From Onchocerca lupi (lineage: Eukaryota > Nematoda > Chromadorea > Rhabditida > Onchocercidae): a stretch of 64,000 nt of DNA. The translations under genes were made by a program, and so were the position numbers. Under the pieces are notes generated by a model. The model was not told where the DNA came from. It ran no database searches and saw only the letters and a program-made list of their open reading frames with translations. The DNA is taken from contig JAOVVO010000032.1 in assembly GCA_028564675.1 (NCBI GenBank), forward strand, positions 62,001 to 126,000, in the 5' to 3' direction. Each line of letters begins with the position of its first letter. Within the stretch, counting starts at the first letter, position 1. Shown piece by piece: positions 49,201-62,669 of this stretch.

Positions 49201-52200
49201 TTAAAAATAAATTCCTATTAATAACTGTTCAGAATTACATTCTCAAGCATATAGAAGAGATTCTAGATTTGAAATTCAAAGACTCATTTAGAAAAATTCC
49301 GAATCTTCAAATCCCAGAATTTCAATTCCTTACAACAAAATAGTAAGGGATCTCACAATAGAGCAAATCACTTTGCTAAAAATTTTGAAATCATGTTGGT
49401 GGAAAAAAAGAAAAAGTTATTGTTTACAACGCGTGATTTATGAATCGGCGGTGACTTCTGTTCTTCTTTCTATTCATTAGAATAGCTAGTGATTTCATTT
49501 CAGTGCGTTAAACTTCTCAGTTTATCACTTATCACTTGCGATCATATGCCAGGTCTCTGCAGATCACTGAAGAGAGTTGTGAAATTCGATCTATTCAAGT
49601 TGGATTTTTGAAATATTCGGTCTATTATTTATTTTTTACTGAACTTGTACATGTGCATCATAAAAATATTGACAAGCTAACAGCATTTTCTTATATGTCG
49701 AGATTTTCGCTCAAGCAAAAGAAGTTGGAATATTTCGGATTTCAATGAGCGTACGGGAAATAAATAAAATGAGATAAAAAAGCCATGCAAAAAGATGAAA
49801 TAGTGCAAAATACATGGAAATTGGGAGGATATTTATCTTTATTTTGCAAAAAGTTTTCCAAAACTAATAAAACGGACGTTTTCTTTTTTTTTTTTAACTT
49901 GACTTCTTTAATGGATGAAATACTAGCTATTATTTTATGGGTTTTGCCGAAGTTTATAATCTAAAATCTTTTTTTTATTTTGTGGTTAAATATTATTGAT
50001 TGTTATCATACCTCATCATTTTAATTTCTATTATCGCGATAAAACTCATTGATTGGATTATTTACAAATTTCAAATTATGGTTTTAGAACATAATGAGGT
50101 TCTAGGTTACAATTCCAATTGTGTCATTGAATGCGAGACGAATTCTCCAATTAGTCATTAGTGATTTGGGGTCTTCAGATATCTTTTTGATCCAGCTAGA
50201 GAGTGACTTGAGTGTCATTAAAGTTACCTCGTTCGTCATTGAATAATTTAATAGGAAATTCAAAAGAAAACTTCCTTTCTTGAATTTAATTCTATCCATA
50301 AATAGATTTACCTAAGGTTGGGCCAGAAAAATTGGGATTTCAAGGGCAGTTGCTGAATAGTTTCTTAATGATGCAGGAGGAGCACAGTTTACTTTTATGA
50401 AGAAAAACATGATGGATTCTTGCCATCGGAAGATTAGACGAGGAAGTGTTGTTGATGGCTGTGACAGGTGGAAGTGTACGAGAGCACATTAGTGTTTATT
50501 TATTATTTATCGACCGAGCTCCAATCGATCCATTCCACATTATTCCCGCTGATGACATTCGACTGTCAACAACAACCATTTTCATTCATCCTAAAAGATA
50601 TGTGTCGCATGTCATCCACAAAATTGGTCCAAAAATGTGCTTTACTTTCTGGATGAAGTGTGTTGAAAAACAAAAGTGATTTTGTCCTCCGTGTTCCTAT
50701 GCGTGTCCCAGAAGACAGGTTGCTTTGACAAAATGAATTAATTTGAAAACTTAGAATAAGATCTTTGAAAAAAAGATTTTTTTCTTTTTTTTTTTTCAAT
50801 TTGAATATGAAAATAATAAAGGGAAAGAGAGAGATAGACTTCTCTTCATCAAAATTTGAATCAGTTTCTCTTTGAATCAAAGCTAGCCATCAGTTTTAGT
50901 ATTCTATGACATACTTGTCAAACACTAGATTGCTAGACTTGCTAAAAAAGAAGTAACAATGATTTAATGGGTCTTGCAATAAATTCGGCCAATTAGTTTA
51001 GCAGATTATAAGTAAATTGGCGAAATTTTTAATTTATATGGAATCTGAAGGCAAGTTTTTTCTGCTAAGCCTAGTTGGCCAAACGTTGAAGATTACCATT
51101 AAGTTATATGTATATAAGTTGTATATATACATGTACTACTAGCAAAAATCGAAAACGAGAAAATTGTCATCGCGTTGATGGTATACATGTCTATTTTGTG
51201 TTTGCTTTTAATTAGTAAATTTTTTAGTAAATTTTTTTTTTATTAGTAAATTTTTCAGTTTGCGTGGAATTTAAAAGCAAGTTTTTCCTATTTCCTGAAA
51301 GGATTTTGAATTTTAGCTGATTTTTCTTCCAACTTTTTTTTTCATTTTTCCTTTTTTCATTTTTTTTTTCACTTTTTCACTTCTCATACTTTCGCATTTT
51401 GAAATTTAAGTCCGTCAAGAATGATTAGGCGGAAATATATGTCTATGTTCACCATATTACTAAAATTATTGTTGTAGCAATTAATGAACCAATATAATAA
51501 ATGAACGAAAGAAGGAAATTAATTGGTCAGCTACAGCTAAAAATTAAGTTCTAAAATATGGGGCATATTTGATGAACGGAATAACATTAGCATTGGTAGC
51601 AATTATAATGGCAGCGATTATGAAAACCATAAAAAAGCATTAAATATTTGGATGCACAGTTTATCCTAGGCATGCTCGATGATTTGGTTTTTATACACTT
51701 TACTTTTATTAAAAGCTGCATAAAATTTTGAAAATTTTCCAGTCCAAAGTAAATGTTTGTTTATTAACATCACTTATTGTGCATCAATTCGCTTATCAAC
51801 TATATTGTTTTCGAAATCTGCGCTATTTCACATTTTTTTACTTTTATTTCCCACTGACTGGCATTAGGTGAAGTCTATTTCAGCTGGAAATTCCACAAAA
51901 AAATTCTTCAAGAGAAAGATTATCCTTTCCAGACTGTCATCTGTTTCTATTAGCAATGAGTGGCTAACGATGAGTTCTCGAATTTGAATAAAATTTATTG
52001 GGTAAGGAATTTTGTTTTACTAACTCTATCGAGATAAAACAATCTTTTCGAAATATGAAAGCAGTTCTGAAGAAATTAGAAATTTTTTGGACATTTTGAG
52101 AAGAAATTCAACCAAGAAAATCCAAATCTCAGACAACAATTGTAGAAATCATCGTCAAGGCTTTGATTTAAAGCTCGACGGAAATCTTGAATAAGATCAA

Positions 52201-52873
52201 TAATAAAGTTAATTTTATTTTTTTACATGTAAATTGATCTTTTGATTGATAGAATTTCTTAATATTTGAAATCAGGTAACTATCAATTGATTCTTCATTT
52301 TTATTATCTTTCTAACTGATTTTTGAAATTATTTGCTTTCAGTATTCCAGGAAAATATACCTGCTATTCATTAAAATATAGACAATTATTTCTTCCTTTC
52401 ATTTTTGATTTTTAAACGTTGTTTACGATCAAAAAAAAATACATATCAATATTAAATTAAACTACAATATAATCCTTTCTGCATTTTAAAATATTTTGTA
52501 TTGGAATAGAATAGAACTTATCCATGGAAGACATATCAGAGATCTTTTTTTATTTTTTTATCCATGTTTTTGAATTAATTGATGCACAAGTTTAGGTGTC
52601 TGATTCACTTAAAACTCCAATCTTCAACACTATTTAATAGCTCTTTTTCCTAATTTATAATAAAATATTTAGATCAATTTAAGAGATCATCTAGCTATGT
52701 AGCATAACGATTTCAAATTCTAAAAGTTAACAGTTTCATTATTATCAGGTGCTTTTCTGTCGTTGCTGATAAGTATAAGTAGCATCATTTATTGGCATAA
52801 CAGAAAACTTGATATCAAAATATAAGTTTGCTGAAGTTGAACATTTATTTGTTATAGAAGACGAAATTTCGAG
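46294..52873. other. Intergenic region before the MAGUK gene
   Basis: 6.6 kb of AT-rich sequence without a supported gene. The last part should contain the promoter or 5' exons of the MAGUK; a ttgttatag acceptor 16 bases before its ATG suggests trans-splicing or a 5' UTR exon. Confidence 0.5.
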
Positions 52874-55800
52874 ATGGACGTTGAGGTGGCAAATCTAAAA
52901 GCTAATGTGGAGAATCTGTCGCATTGTTTGCATGCTTTATTAAAGCGTATTGAACGGCTGGAAGGTACTGCCAGTTCGAATACAGGACATTATTATTTGA
53001 CCAATAATACTCCAAAAACAATCAGTAATGCTGTTGATGAACTAATGTCCGCGAAAAATATCAGAGAAACAGATGATCAGGATTCCGATCAAAAGGTTTA
53101 CTTTTCTATCAAAACTTTTCCAAAAATTATTTATTCAGATGATTACCATACATCAGTTTAACAGCGCAACAGTTATTGCTTGAATGTATACATTCCCCAA
53201 ATATTTGATGCTATTCTTTCATTCTACCGGAAAAAAAATTTAATTTATCCAAGTTTCAAGATTATTGCAACAAAAGTAACAGAAATTTGTAAATATTGTT
53301 TCTTTTGTCAGAATCGTATTGCTTCATTGATTAATAATATTTGCCTTATTCATCCAATTCATTTCTAGATTTTAGACTCACAATTGTTTTTTAAGTTGAG
53401 GATTTGTCATAAAATCTGTGTTGATATTTCATGAATTCTCAGATTCGTGTATAAGTTCAGTCTTTGATGTTATCTTATTCATCGCTCGCTTTTTCATTTT
53501 TCATTAATTTTCAATCCAGTAATTTCTCTTATTTTCTCACCGCCTGTAAATATGCACAGATGTTTTTTTTTTTTTTTGTTTATATTTATATTCTATGAGA
53601 TGAGAAGAAGAAGAGGCAAAGATTAAATGACACATCAGAAGTGCAAGATGGAAGGATTCGCTGAATTTATCCAATGAACTTCATTTCTCACCACATGTTT
53701 CGATGAGGAAGTTTGGACCAGATTCCTGTTTCTCGCTCATTCGCATCTCGTATTTTGTGCCACACTGGGGAGTTTTTCTTGAAAAAGGTCACCATCCTTT
53801 CAATTTCAGGCTTTCATTGTCTACACTAAGCACCACATTTTTTGTTCGTTTTGTCGTTCCAACCGTTTCTTCTAGCAAGTATCTACCATCACAAGGATGA
53901 TTCCAGTGAACTTGCACCATGCAAATGATCTTACACTCTTCTATATCTCATTCCATTATTATTATTATGATAGCCGTTTTTCTTCTTTTGATGATATATT
54001 TCACGTTTAATGCTTTTATTTCCAACAAAATTTCATTTGAAACAGTCACAAAGCTTATCGCTTCCTATCGCTTTAAATGAGCATGCACAAAGCAAAGACT
54101 CATATTATTCGGAATAAAGTTTTTGGGGTTCAAAAGCGCTGCAAGCATTGGTATGATTTTGTTCATTTTAAATTTGATTTGTTTTTGGTAGTTTTCTGCT
54201 GTAATGGCAGACATCGATATTCATTGACGGAGAAAGAATTCCTTCTTTTCACCTCCACTTGGAAAGACTATATTTATCTTTAGTGAGGACATGTTACTGA
54301 AACTAGAAGATGGACGACAAATGAAAATCCCTACTTCTGTTCCTTTTCCCAATCCACTGAGCTTTTCGAAGTTTATTAATTCTTGATCTCATCTCTGCGT
54401 AACATTTCCACGGATATTTTAATTAGCTTGAAGTTAACCGTTGTAAACTCTCAACTGTCAACTAATATCCATGATTCTGGTCATCCTATGTAGCAGATTA
54501 TTTGGCAATAGTGCACATGCATTGAGAGAAGCTCAACAATTAGCCTATTCCATTTAATCTTCTTGGTAGTTAGAAGATTGTCCAAATCCGACCAATACAG
54601 GATTTGTTTAAAACCAGGAAAATATTTCAAGAAAATAAAACCACATGTGTACTGAGCGGAGAAGCAGCTGTTCTGGAGAATTCATTCAATGCTCTTTTAA
54701 GAAAATCATAAATCATTATTTCATTTTTGGGTGTGGGAAATACCGAAATTAATTATATCAGCGGAAAATCGTTCAAACATAATGAGATAAATAAAGTGAT
54801 TGAGAAGGTCTAAGTAAATTCTCTGGAAAAACTTAACTTTTTAGACATTTACGTGTTCATTCAAGCATAGATAAATGTTTGCAGCATAAATTGTTTTAGA
54901 AAGCAAGCGATCTAGATAAGAACTGCCAAAAGCGAATACACACAACATCCAACATTGAGAATAAAAAATCCGAAAAAGTTATGGAACTTTATTGGAATAC
55001 CGTAGATTGCTTTGTCGAAGGCATTTGTATATTTGAAGTTTGCGTGCTTTCAGACGAATGTTTTCTTACTTTGCCCTTTTGGAAATCTTTTTATGATTTA
55101 TTGAATGAATCAATCATTCATTTATCATTGTCGGCAAAATTAGCTGTTACCTCAATCATTGAAAAATCGAAGATCAATGCTTCCTCATCTGACTCTTTTG
55201 TTGCCACCCATACATATAATATCTCTTCGAGGATGCGGGCTGTTTCATTTTGAAAAGTGCACCATTAATCAATTTCAGTGGCATTCAGGCTGTGTTTTTC
55301 TCATGAAACAGAACAGGCGTTTCATCGAAGAACAACTAATGACTTGTGCAATATTTGAATGCTTGCATGTTTGAATTTTCTGCTTCTGATAGATAGATAC
55401 TCAGTAGTGCGAAGAATGTCCCGGAAGTGTCCAGAAACATCTTTCCGTTTGACTCACTTTTACATTGAAATATGAGAGGAAGTTGACAGAGTCTTGTCAT
55501 ACAAACAAATTTGACAACATTATTTCGTACTTTAGTCGCTTCTTGCGAGGCTTCATTTTCCAATGCATGTTTGTCCGATCCATTTTTTTATTCTAAACTG
55601 GAATTTCCGATAAACTGTCACTAATTTGTTTCTATCGCTTTTGTTCATAATTGCTCAACTACGGTCAATGAAATCAAATAATGAAATTTGAAAATACTAT
55701 TGAATTCTATCTAAACTAATTCGTAATAAATTTTTGTTACTTGATTTGTTCCAAATTATAGGTGGTTTGTAACGAAACGGTGAAGGAAGATCCAGAAACG

Positions 55801-58800
55801 GGTGTAAAAAGGCGTACAGTGGTGACAGAACGAGTAGTTACAACCAAAACGTTTCATATCATACCGATCAATGGTGATGTGGGCCAATCAGTGACAGCTG
55901 ATGAAACTGCAGCATCGCATACCGATAAATCAAGAATGTTCCGTACAGCAGAATTAACTTTTAGAAACGGTGGAATATCATCTCCTTTGTCAACTGAAAT
56001 GTCATCCATACCGAATACTAGAATCATACGACTTAATCAAAATCCATTTCGTGACGTTGATTACGATCGAGTTGGGAATCTGATCATTATTACACGAGTG
56101 AAGCCTGATTCCATCGCCAAAGTATTTTTTTTTACCTATTATCGATTTCATGTATTTGCTAAATGAAGTTGATTCAATGATGCCAACAATTTTTTATAAT
56201 AGTAGCTGGACTGAAAGATCTCTAAGTGATTGGCTTCAAATTTAAACCAATTTAAAACTAATATTAAGATTGAAAGTTTTATTAAATTTCAATAGAGTCA
56301 ACTGTCGAAGTCTCATTTTTGGTTTTTTTTTTTTTTTTTTTTTCTTCATATCGATCTTTGGGAAATTAATTATTTTTTGGACACGATTTCTTTTATTACT
56401 GCTGATAATGCATGCTGAAATTTGATAGGATATTCGTGCAGGCGATGCAATCGTTGAAATCAATGGGATACCTGTTACCCAGATCAAGCAGTTAACGGAA
56501 TTGAAGGATAGTAGCGTGCTGAAAATAATGCCAACACCTTTGCATCAAGGGCCATCAGTAGGTGTACTTCTTGTCTAATATTTAATATGGACATTTCCCG
56601 AAAAAGCAATTAATTGGTCGAGAGGTTTTCATTTCCTTATTTTGAACTGACTGTATGACCAGATTTGAAGACTTAATTGCTAGAACAGACCAGACCAAAT
56701 TCAAACATTTCCTCTCGCAATGTTAGAAAATGTAGTGGAGATATGATTTTTTTACCCTGATAGAATAGTTTCCAGTTAATTTAAGCATTTTTCTTATCTG
56801 TATTCCTTGTCTAAGATTCCAATTTTAATTTGATTCATCGAATCTTGGCATTCTCTTCTGAACTTATAATGATGCCTTGAAAGTAAGATTGTTTTATAAT
56901 TTCAAATAAATCATTCTTTCATATAGGAGATGTTGTCCGCTTCAAATTTAGGTTTATTATCGTGCAATATCGGATTATGATGGGTCGCACGATAGTCGTG
57001 TACCCATTAATTTCAACGGTTTGAGTTTGAAGAAAGGTGATGTCATCCAAGCATTTAGCAAGGATTCTAATTGGGTTCAGGTAGCAGATTTTAATATTTC
57101 AATAATGTGATCTATTTTCTTCATTATTATTTAAATTACTCATTATTTTTATATCTAACCAATGACAACTCTATTTTGCTAAAGTCAATTTAAAATTTAT
57201 TCAAATCTGCCTTCTTTTATTTTCCATCGGGAGCAAATGTGATTGACTTGTATAAATTATATTTGCCGTGAAAGAAATTATGTTATATTAGTAAGAGGCA
57301 AAATCAAATTTCACAAAATCGTGAGTATAATTTAGAAGCTCAGAACAAGTCGATCAAATTTTTAGAGATCTTTAGAAATTTTTATAGGGACGGAAGGTGA
57401 ATGATCTAAACCAAACAGGATTGTGTCCGGTGAGTATGCTCGGTGAGCAGATGTCGATGCTTACTCCATATGGTCGACGAGTTGTAGTATTGTTGGGTGT
57501 TCCAGGTGTTGGTCGAAGAACTCTCAAAGCGATGCTTCTGGCCCATTTACCTCAATATTTCGCAGCTGCTACTCCCTGTAAACTAATTCGATGTCATTGC
57601 TCATATTCTGAAGATTCCTTGATTTTCCCGTAAATGTGCATTAATCAGTAAAATGTTAATGCACACTGATCGTCAATTACTTCAGATCCTTCTTGAACAT
57701 CTGAAATCGGGGCTATTTGAATTTGAAAAATGTGCGATAAAGAATTTGCTGTTTTCTGCTAAATCTGATATACTATCGAAAAACTTTTTGGGATTAAACT
57801 GAAAACATTGTTGTCGTGTCATTCAGCTTCTTTCGAATGTGAAAGTGAGTAGGTTATTGGCATTGATGGTAGCTACGCATGGCCATAATAGTATGAGAAG
57901 TCTAATAATTTTTACGATCATTAATATTAACGATGAAATTTCAATTGGACATTCTTCAGATACTTCGCGAGTTCCAAAATCTAACGAACTGGAAGGACGC
58001 GAATATTATTTCCGAACAAAAGAGGAAATGTTAGAGAGAATTCGGACTGGTGATATGATCGAGTGGGGTGAATTAGATGAACAACTTTACGGCACCAGGT
58101 TTCTACATGCTTCTGTTTACGACTTATTTTCTTGCTCTCGTTTATTTCATCAAATATCGAACAAAAAAATATTTATTGCTCCATTATGAAGCATAATCTT
58201 TTTGCTGAGATTAATTTTTACTTGGCGAAATCTTGACAGTTCATCAGATGTTTTAGAACTAGAAATTTTCTGTAGCCTATTTTGTTACTTCGTTTAATTC
58301 TGTTGTCTATATCGCATTGCAGTATGGAAACAATACGAAGTTGCATTCGAAGTGGACGGGTTTGTTTATTGGATTGTGGACCGCAAGCTCTGCAATATTT
58401 ATATAATGCAGAATTTATGCCACTTGTTGTATTGATTGCTCCTCCAGGAATTAATGACTTTCGACAAATGAATAAGTTTCGACGGCGTCCTTTCACCGAA
58501 GAACAGATGGAAGCTTTTATGCGGGAAAATAAGGAATTGATGGAAAGTAGTTATGCTAAAATGTTTCATATTGTTTTGGTAAACAGGAATTTGGACACCA
58601 CTTTCAGAAGGTCTTTTTTACTTATTTATTATGCAAATAGTACTGTTGTGTTATGTTGCTCAGTACGAGATTTTTTTGGGATAGTTCAAGTGTAATTGAG
58701 ATGGCTTTCGGTTCAAAAAGTATTTTCTTTTCTTTTTGACTGATTTTGTTATGAAATAATTCGCTTTATTGAAATCTATTTGGATGTGGATCAAACAATG

Positions 58801-58968
58801 TAACAAGCAAAGAACAAGAATTTTGTTTTGAATCACATTATTTCTAAAATTTTACATTTAAAGAAATATTAGAAGTTCATAAGATATACTTTTAGATTGG
58901 TGGAAGCTTTAAATGAATTGAGAGATGAAGTACAATGGGTACCAGAAGCTTGGCTGCGTCGAAAATAA
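52874..58968 (+). CDS. MPP/p55-like membrane-associated guanylate kinase (PDZ-SH3-GK)
   Basis: Exons: 52874-53095, 55762-56121, 56429-56557, 56952-57080, 57388-57577, 57960-58098, 58323-58610, 58896-58968, all in phase, 509 aa. The N terminus (residues 1-30) is a short leucine-containing coiled segment. A linker with ERVVTTKTFH follows, then a divergent PDZ (about 160-230, ending RAGDAIVEINGIPV). The SH3 is YYRAISDYDG to LKKGDVIQAFSKDSNWVQ. The guanylate kinase-like domain has the MAGUK-type loop GVPGVGRRTLK, ATPYTSRVPK, EGREYYF, MIEWGELDEQLYGT, VCLLDCGPQAL and EFMPLVVLIAPP, and ends WVPEAWLRRK. MAGUK GK domains bind phosphopeptides rather than make GDP; the altered P-loop fits that. The protein should scaffold receptors and cytoskeleton at the membrane. 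I see no L27 domain, unusual for MPP proteins; it might be encoded upstream or in the 2.67-kb first intron. No closer gene name can be given. Confidence 0.9.
53096..55761 (+). other. Long first intron of the MAGUK gene
   Basis: 2.67 kb between exons that are both phase 0, so extra phase-0 exons could be alternatively included. Short open frames occur (53703-53900, 54981-55253), but none has both good splice sites and recognisable sequence. Confidence 0.6.
56321..56343 (+). repeat. Poly-T tract in a MAGUK intron
   Basis: Run of about 22 T shortly before the exon at 56429. Confidence 0.8.
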
Positions 58969-58969
58969 A
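58964..58969 (+). terminator. AATAAA overlapping the MAGUK stop codon
   Basis: The hexamer AATAAA overlaps the TAA stop. If used, the 3' UTR would be only 10-30 bases long. A longer 3' UTR with another signal is equally possible. Confidence 0.3.
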
Positions 58970-61900
58970 TGATTTCTTTCTTTTAAATTAATTGATTTTG
59001 AATTTCTTTTTCTCCTCTAATCTCATTTTGCAAGTCAAAAAGGATAGCAGTTTCATTGAATTCTCCGATTTTTTTTTTAAACTGTTGAGCAATCGACTCA
59101 CATATATCGTGTAGTTTTAATTGCTTCAATTTCTAATCATAAAATAGTTGTTAATATTCTGAACTGATAAATTATTTATATTTTTTTTCATAAAATGTTA
59201 AGACTTTCTCGATGTAAAAAAATTATCTGAGCTGTGATTGTTGTCTGGTCTTGCATGATTCATCTTCACTATCTTTCTAATCAATTTTTTTTTTTGATTA
59301 ACATTCTTGAACTCTATTAATGTAGTTAATCTGACGATTTTTCTGCTCTTCGCTATACCTAATTTAGTCTTTGTTTCATTTATATTGACTGAAATTATTC
59401 TTACAAACCATATCCAAGAAAGAATGAGTATAAGATTAATGTGGATGATTTGTATGATATCAAGTACAACACCAACTTTTCTCGATAAAAAAGATCCTAC
59501 TTGATCTGTGAAGATTTTTTATTTTTTAATTATTTTCTTATTTAATTGGATGTTAGAAAAACTTTTGAGAGGCGTAAGCTATAGTGTATCATCCTGCTTT
59601 CGAGATTGAAGTTAAGATCAAAATAGTGAAAATCTAAACGTTTCCTTTTTCGACTTGAGCTATATTTCAAAAGGAAATTAGACAGAATTTTAGAAAATTT
59701 AGAAAATTCCTCTTTGTATTACGTCTATTGTTTCTTTTTTTTCACCCTAACAATTAGCGATGCATTCACGTTTTCCATAGGAAAATCGACAATCAGAATC
59801 AATTAGGTAATGTTTAAATAATTATTATTGTTGAATTGTGAATAATGAGAATAAGCATTTCCAATTTTCACAGCAACAAAATGTAGTCGAGATGATCGAG
59901 TCAACATTATGTCGTGTATGAATGCTGATCATACAAATGAAAATTGACGAACAGTTAATCCCAAAGTTTTGCTGGAAAAATACTTTAAAATCTTTAATGT
60001 AGCAATTGCAATATTCCACACTTTTTCATCAATTTCAACAAATACTAAAACACTGAGGAAGTCATGCGATACTTTCGTTCCATACGTTTGATCTGCCATT
60101 AATTAGCTGAGCAGATAGCATTGACTATCTTTTTTATTTTTTTTAAAATAAATGTCAATTCGGCTGTTTCACTTCTTTACAGCAAAGGATTAAATTTATT
60201 TATTTAAATTTATTCTTTTTGAATAAGCAGCATTGCCATATGATGTTTGATGTATTTTCCAATTTTAATAATTCAAAAAAACTTAACATTCTAATGTAAT
60301 GAATCTGATCAATTATCTATACCCACATCGCAAAAATTATATTTCCTTCGATGTACCGTATAATAAAATCTTTTATCATTTTCCGCTCGAATTTTTACAT
60401 ACTAAATGGCTCTATGAAATGAAACAACAATTGTAAATGCATTTTTTTTTTTTCATTTGCGATGAAATGTTGATTTTTGCAATCTAAGGGATCAGATGTA
60501 AAATATTTCATACTTCTTCTGGAAACTGTACGGAGTTGCATCAGTTTTCTCAAACATTCCTGTAGTTCATAAATAAATGCGAAAAGTAGGCAGGAATAGT
60601 GCATGAAACGATAACATAAAAAATAATGTAGTAATGATTACCTTGACCAATGTGCTGTTTGAATGTTTTCTTCCGAATAAACATTATAAAGTACCCAGCA
60701 AAACAAGGCTTATTTTGTGAATATAAAGACTCAGTCTTAAGATTTCTTAATCCATAATTCCTACTATAAAGGGACAACCATAGTGAACTAAAGTTAACAA
60801 CTGTACCGGAATGACATTAATTGAAATGAAACAAGATAAAACTTCCCTACCAAAGCAGCAAAGTAATCAGACTCTTAACATTACAGTATCCAGTGTGGAA
60901 AACGGATGGGATTATTATTTTCCTAACGATCAAATTACACTAATGACCATTGTAGTCTAATGTAGATCATTGTAGTCTAATGATATTTGATAGTTTAGCA
61001 AACAATCACCCGACCTTAGGTTTAATCATGGTTTGTTAAAATGGCATTTCGTTTCGCTATGTGTTGAAACATAAGCTTTCATCTATTTGGCTGAGTCTAA
61101 GTGAAAAATATAAATCTTACTCGTGTGTTTCAACCGGAATGCTTATTTCGAAATAAATCCATCAATAGCAGGAAGATTGAAAACAGTGCGGTACTGATGT
61201 AGCAAGTTAATCAACGGTCTTTGTTTAACATTTAAGACACTTGAATACATAGAACTTCAATACAAATACTTCAATACATCTACCAACGACCCCTAAACTT
61301 TTCAGTTCTCTTTTGAGATCTAAAAGTAATATCTCCCATTTCATAGCTTCTTCATTCCCCCTTGTAAGAAGTAATCGAGCTCCTACTCAAACAGCTTCAT
61401 TAAATTGTAAAATATAGACTACACATCCCTTGTTCTACTCACGACAAGAATACCATGCATATTTCCGCGGATATTGCACTATTCCTTGAGTATTGATTAC
61501 TTTAAATACTTGTTTTTTAAAATATAGATTACGACGCAAACTTTAAAATATGAGTGGAAATATGGTCTGGCTAAAAACGATCTCATTAAAGTGCATGAAA
61601 TAAAAGTTTTTTTTTTTCTTTTCGGAGTACTTCCATTGGATTTTATTTTCCAATAGGGAACAAAAATCATGTGAGATTATAATAAAAAGTTTTGGAACAG
61701 TTGAAAGAACCATATAACTCGAGAAATGCTATTCTTTTACACATCGCAAAACATCAATAAACAAAGGATCACAACACTGTTGAGAATACATTCACAAGAG
61801 TAAACAGCTGCGACGCCAAACCTTTCACTTAGAGCCATCTTGATAAATTTATATTATCTGCAGTGAAATAATTACTGATTTCTATGACACTAACGAATAT

Positions 61901-62669
61901 AAATTTATCAAGAGGACTCAGAAATAACAAAACTGTTGCAAGGCAAATCAGGGAGAAGAGAATGGGAAAGAGCAATATTTTCGAAAGTGCGAGCATACTT
62001 GCATTCAACCAAAACAGAATGAAAAAAAAGTAAAAGTTCACATTCTTTAATACTAAGAGAATTTTGAGAGCTTTAAATAATAGAATGTTGACAGCCTTAA
62101 ATAAAAGATTCCATTTCAGCAATAAATTTAAGGCGCGAAAAATGTATGGATATGTGATGGAAACACGCACTATGTGAAAAAAAAAAATGTTATGTTCCAA
62201 AAGCAGAAAATTGCTTATTTAGAGTATGAAAAATTAATGCCAATATATTGTATTCATATCTGCTTCTAATATTAAGGCGAAATTATGCAAAAAAAAAAGC
62301 AGTAAAAAATTTAAAGGCGCTTATAATGTCTGTATCAAATATATGGAAACAATTTACAAGAAACTATACTCAGCATAAAAAACATAAACATTGAATGAAT
62401 CAATCAGAAAAATGAAAATTCTGCTGGCTTGTTGGAAATTCTACGCAAAAATACCGGAAAAAAAAGAATTAATAGTGTATCACTACTGAAAAGTAATTAA
62501 TTTTCGAATCATAGTTATTCCTATTTAAACTTTAAAAATCTGGGTATATTTGCAAAAATTTTAGCAATAACTCAAGTATTAACAAATTTATTTAAGTGAT
62601 AAAGTCAGTAACTCATTAATTACAATAAAATTAAGAATAAAGATTTGTATAAATAGCACCCGAATGAAT
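58970..62669. other. Convergent intergenic region between the MAGUK and lst-2
   Basis: Both flanking genes end here, so it should hold their 3' UTRs. No supported gene is seen. A 123-codon minus-strand frame at 61829-62200 is hydrophobic but is built from Leu/Phe/Ile-rich AT-biased codons without splice or family support. Confidence 0.5.
62587..62592 (-). terminator. Polyadenylation signal of lst-2
   Basis: AATAAA on the minus strand (TTTATT on +), about 78 bases after the lst-2 stop codon. Confidence 0.5.

Noticed and set aside
61829..62200. 123-codon hydrophobic minus-strand frame
   Set aside because: Internal near-repeats (TTAAATAA-like) in AT-rich DNA generate Leu/Phe/Ile runs; no membrane-protein family recognised.
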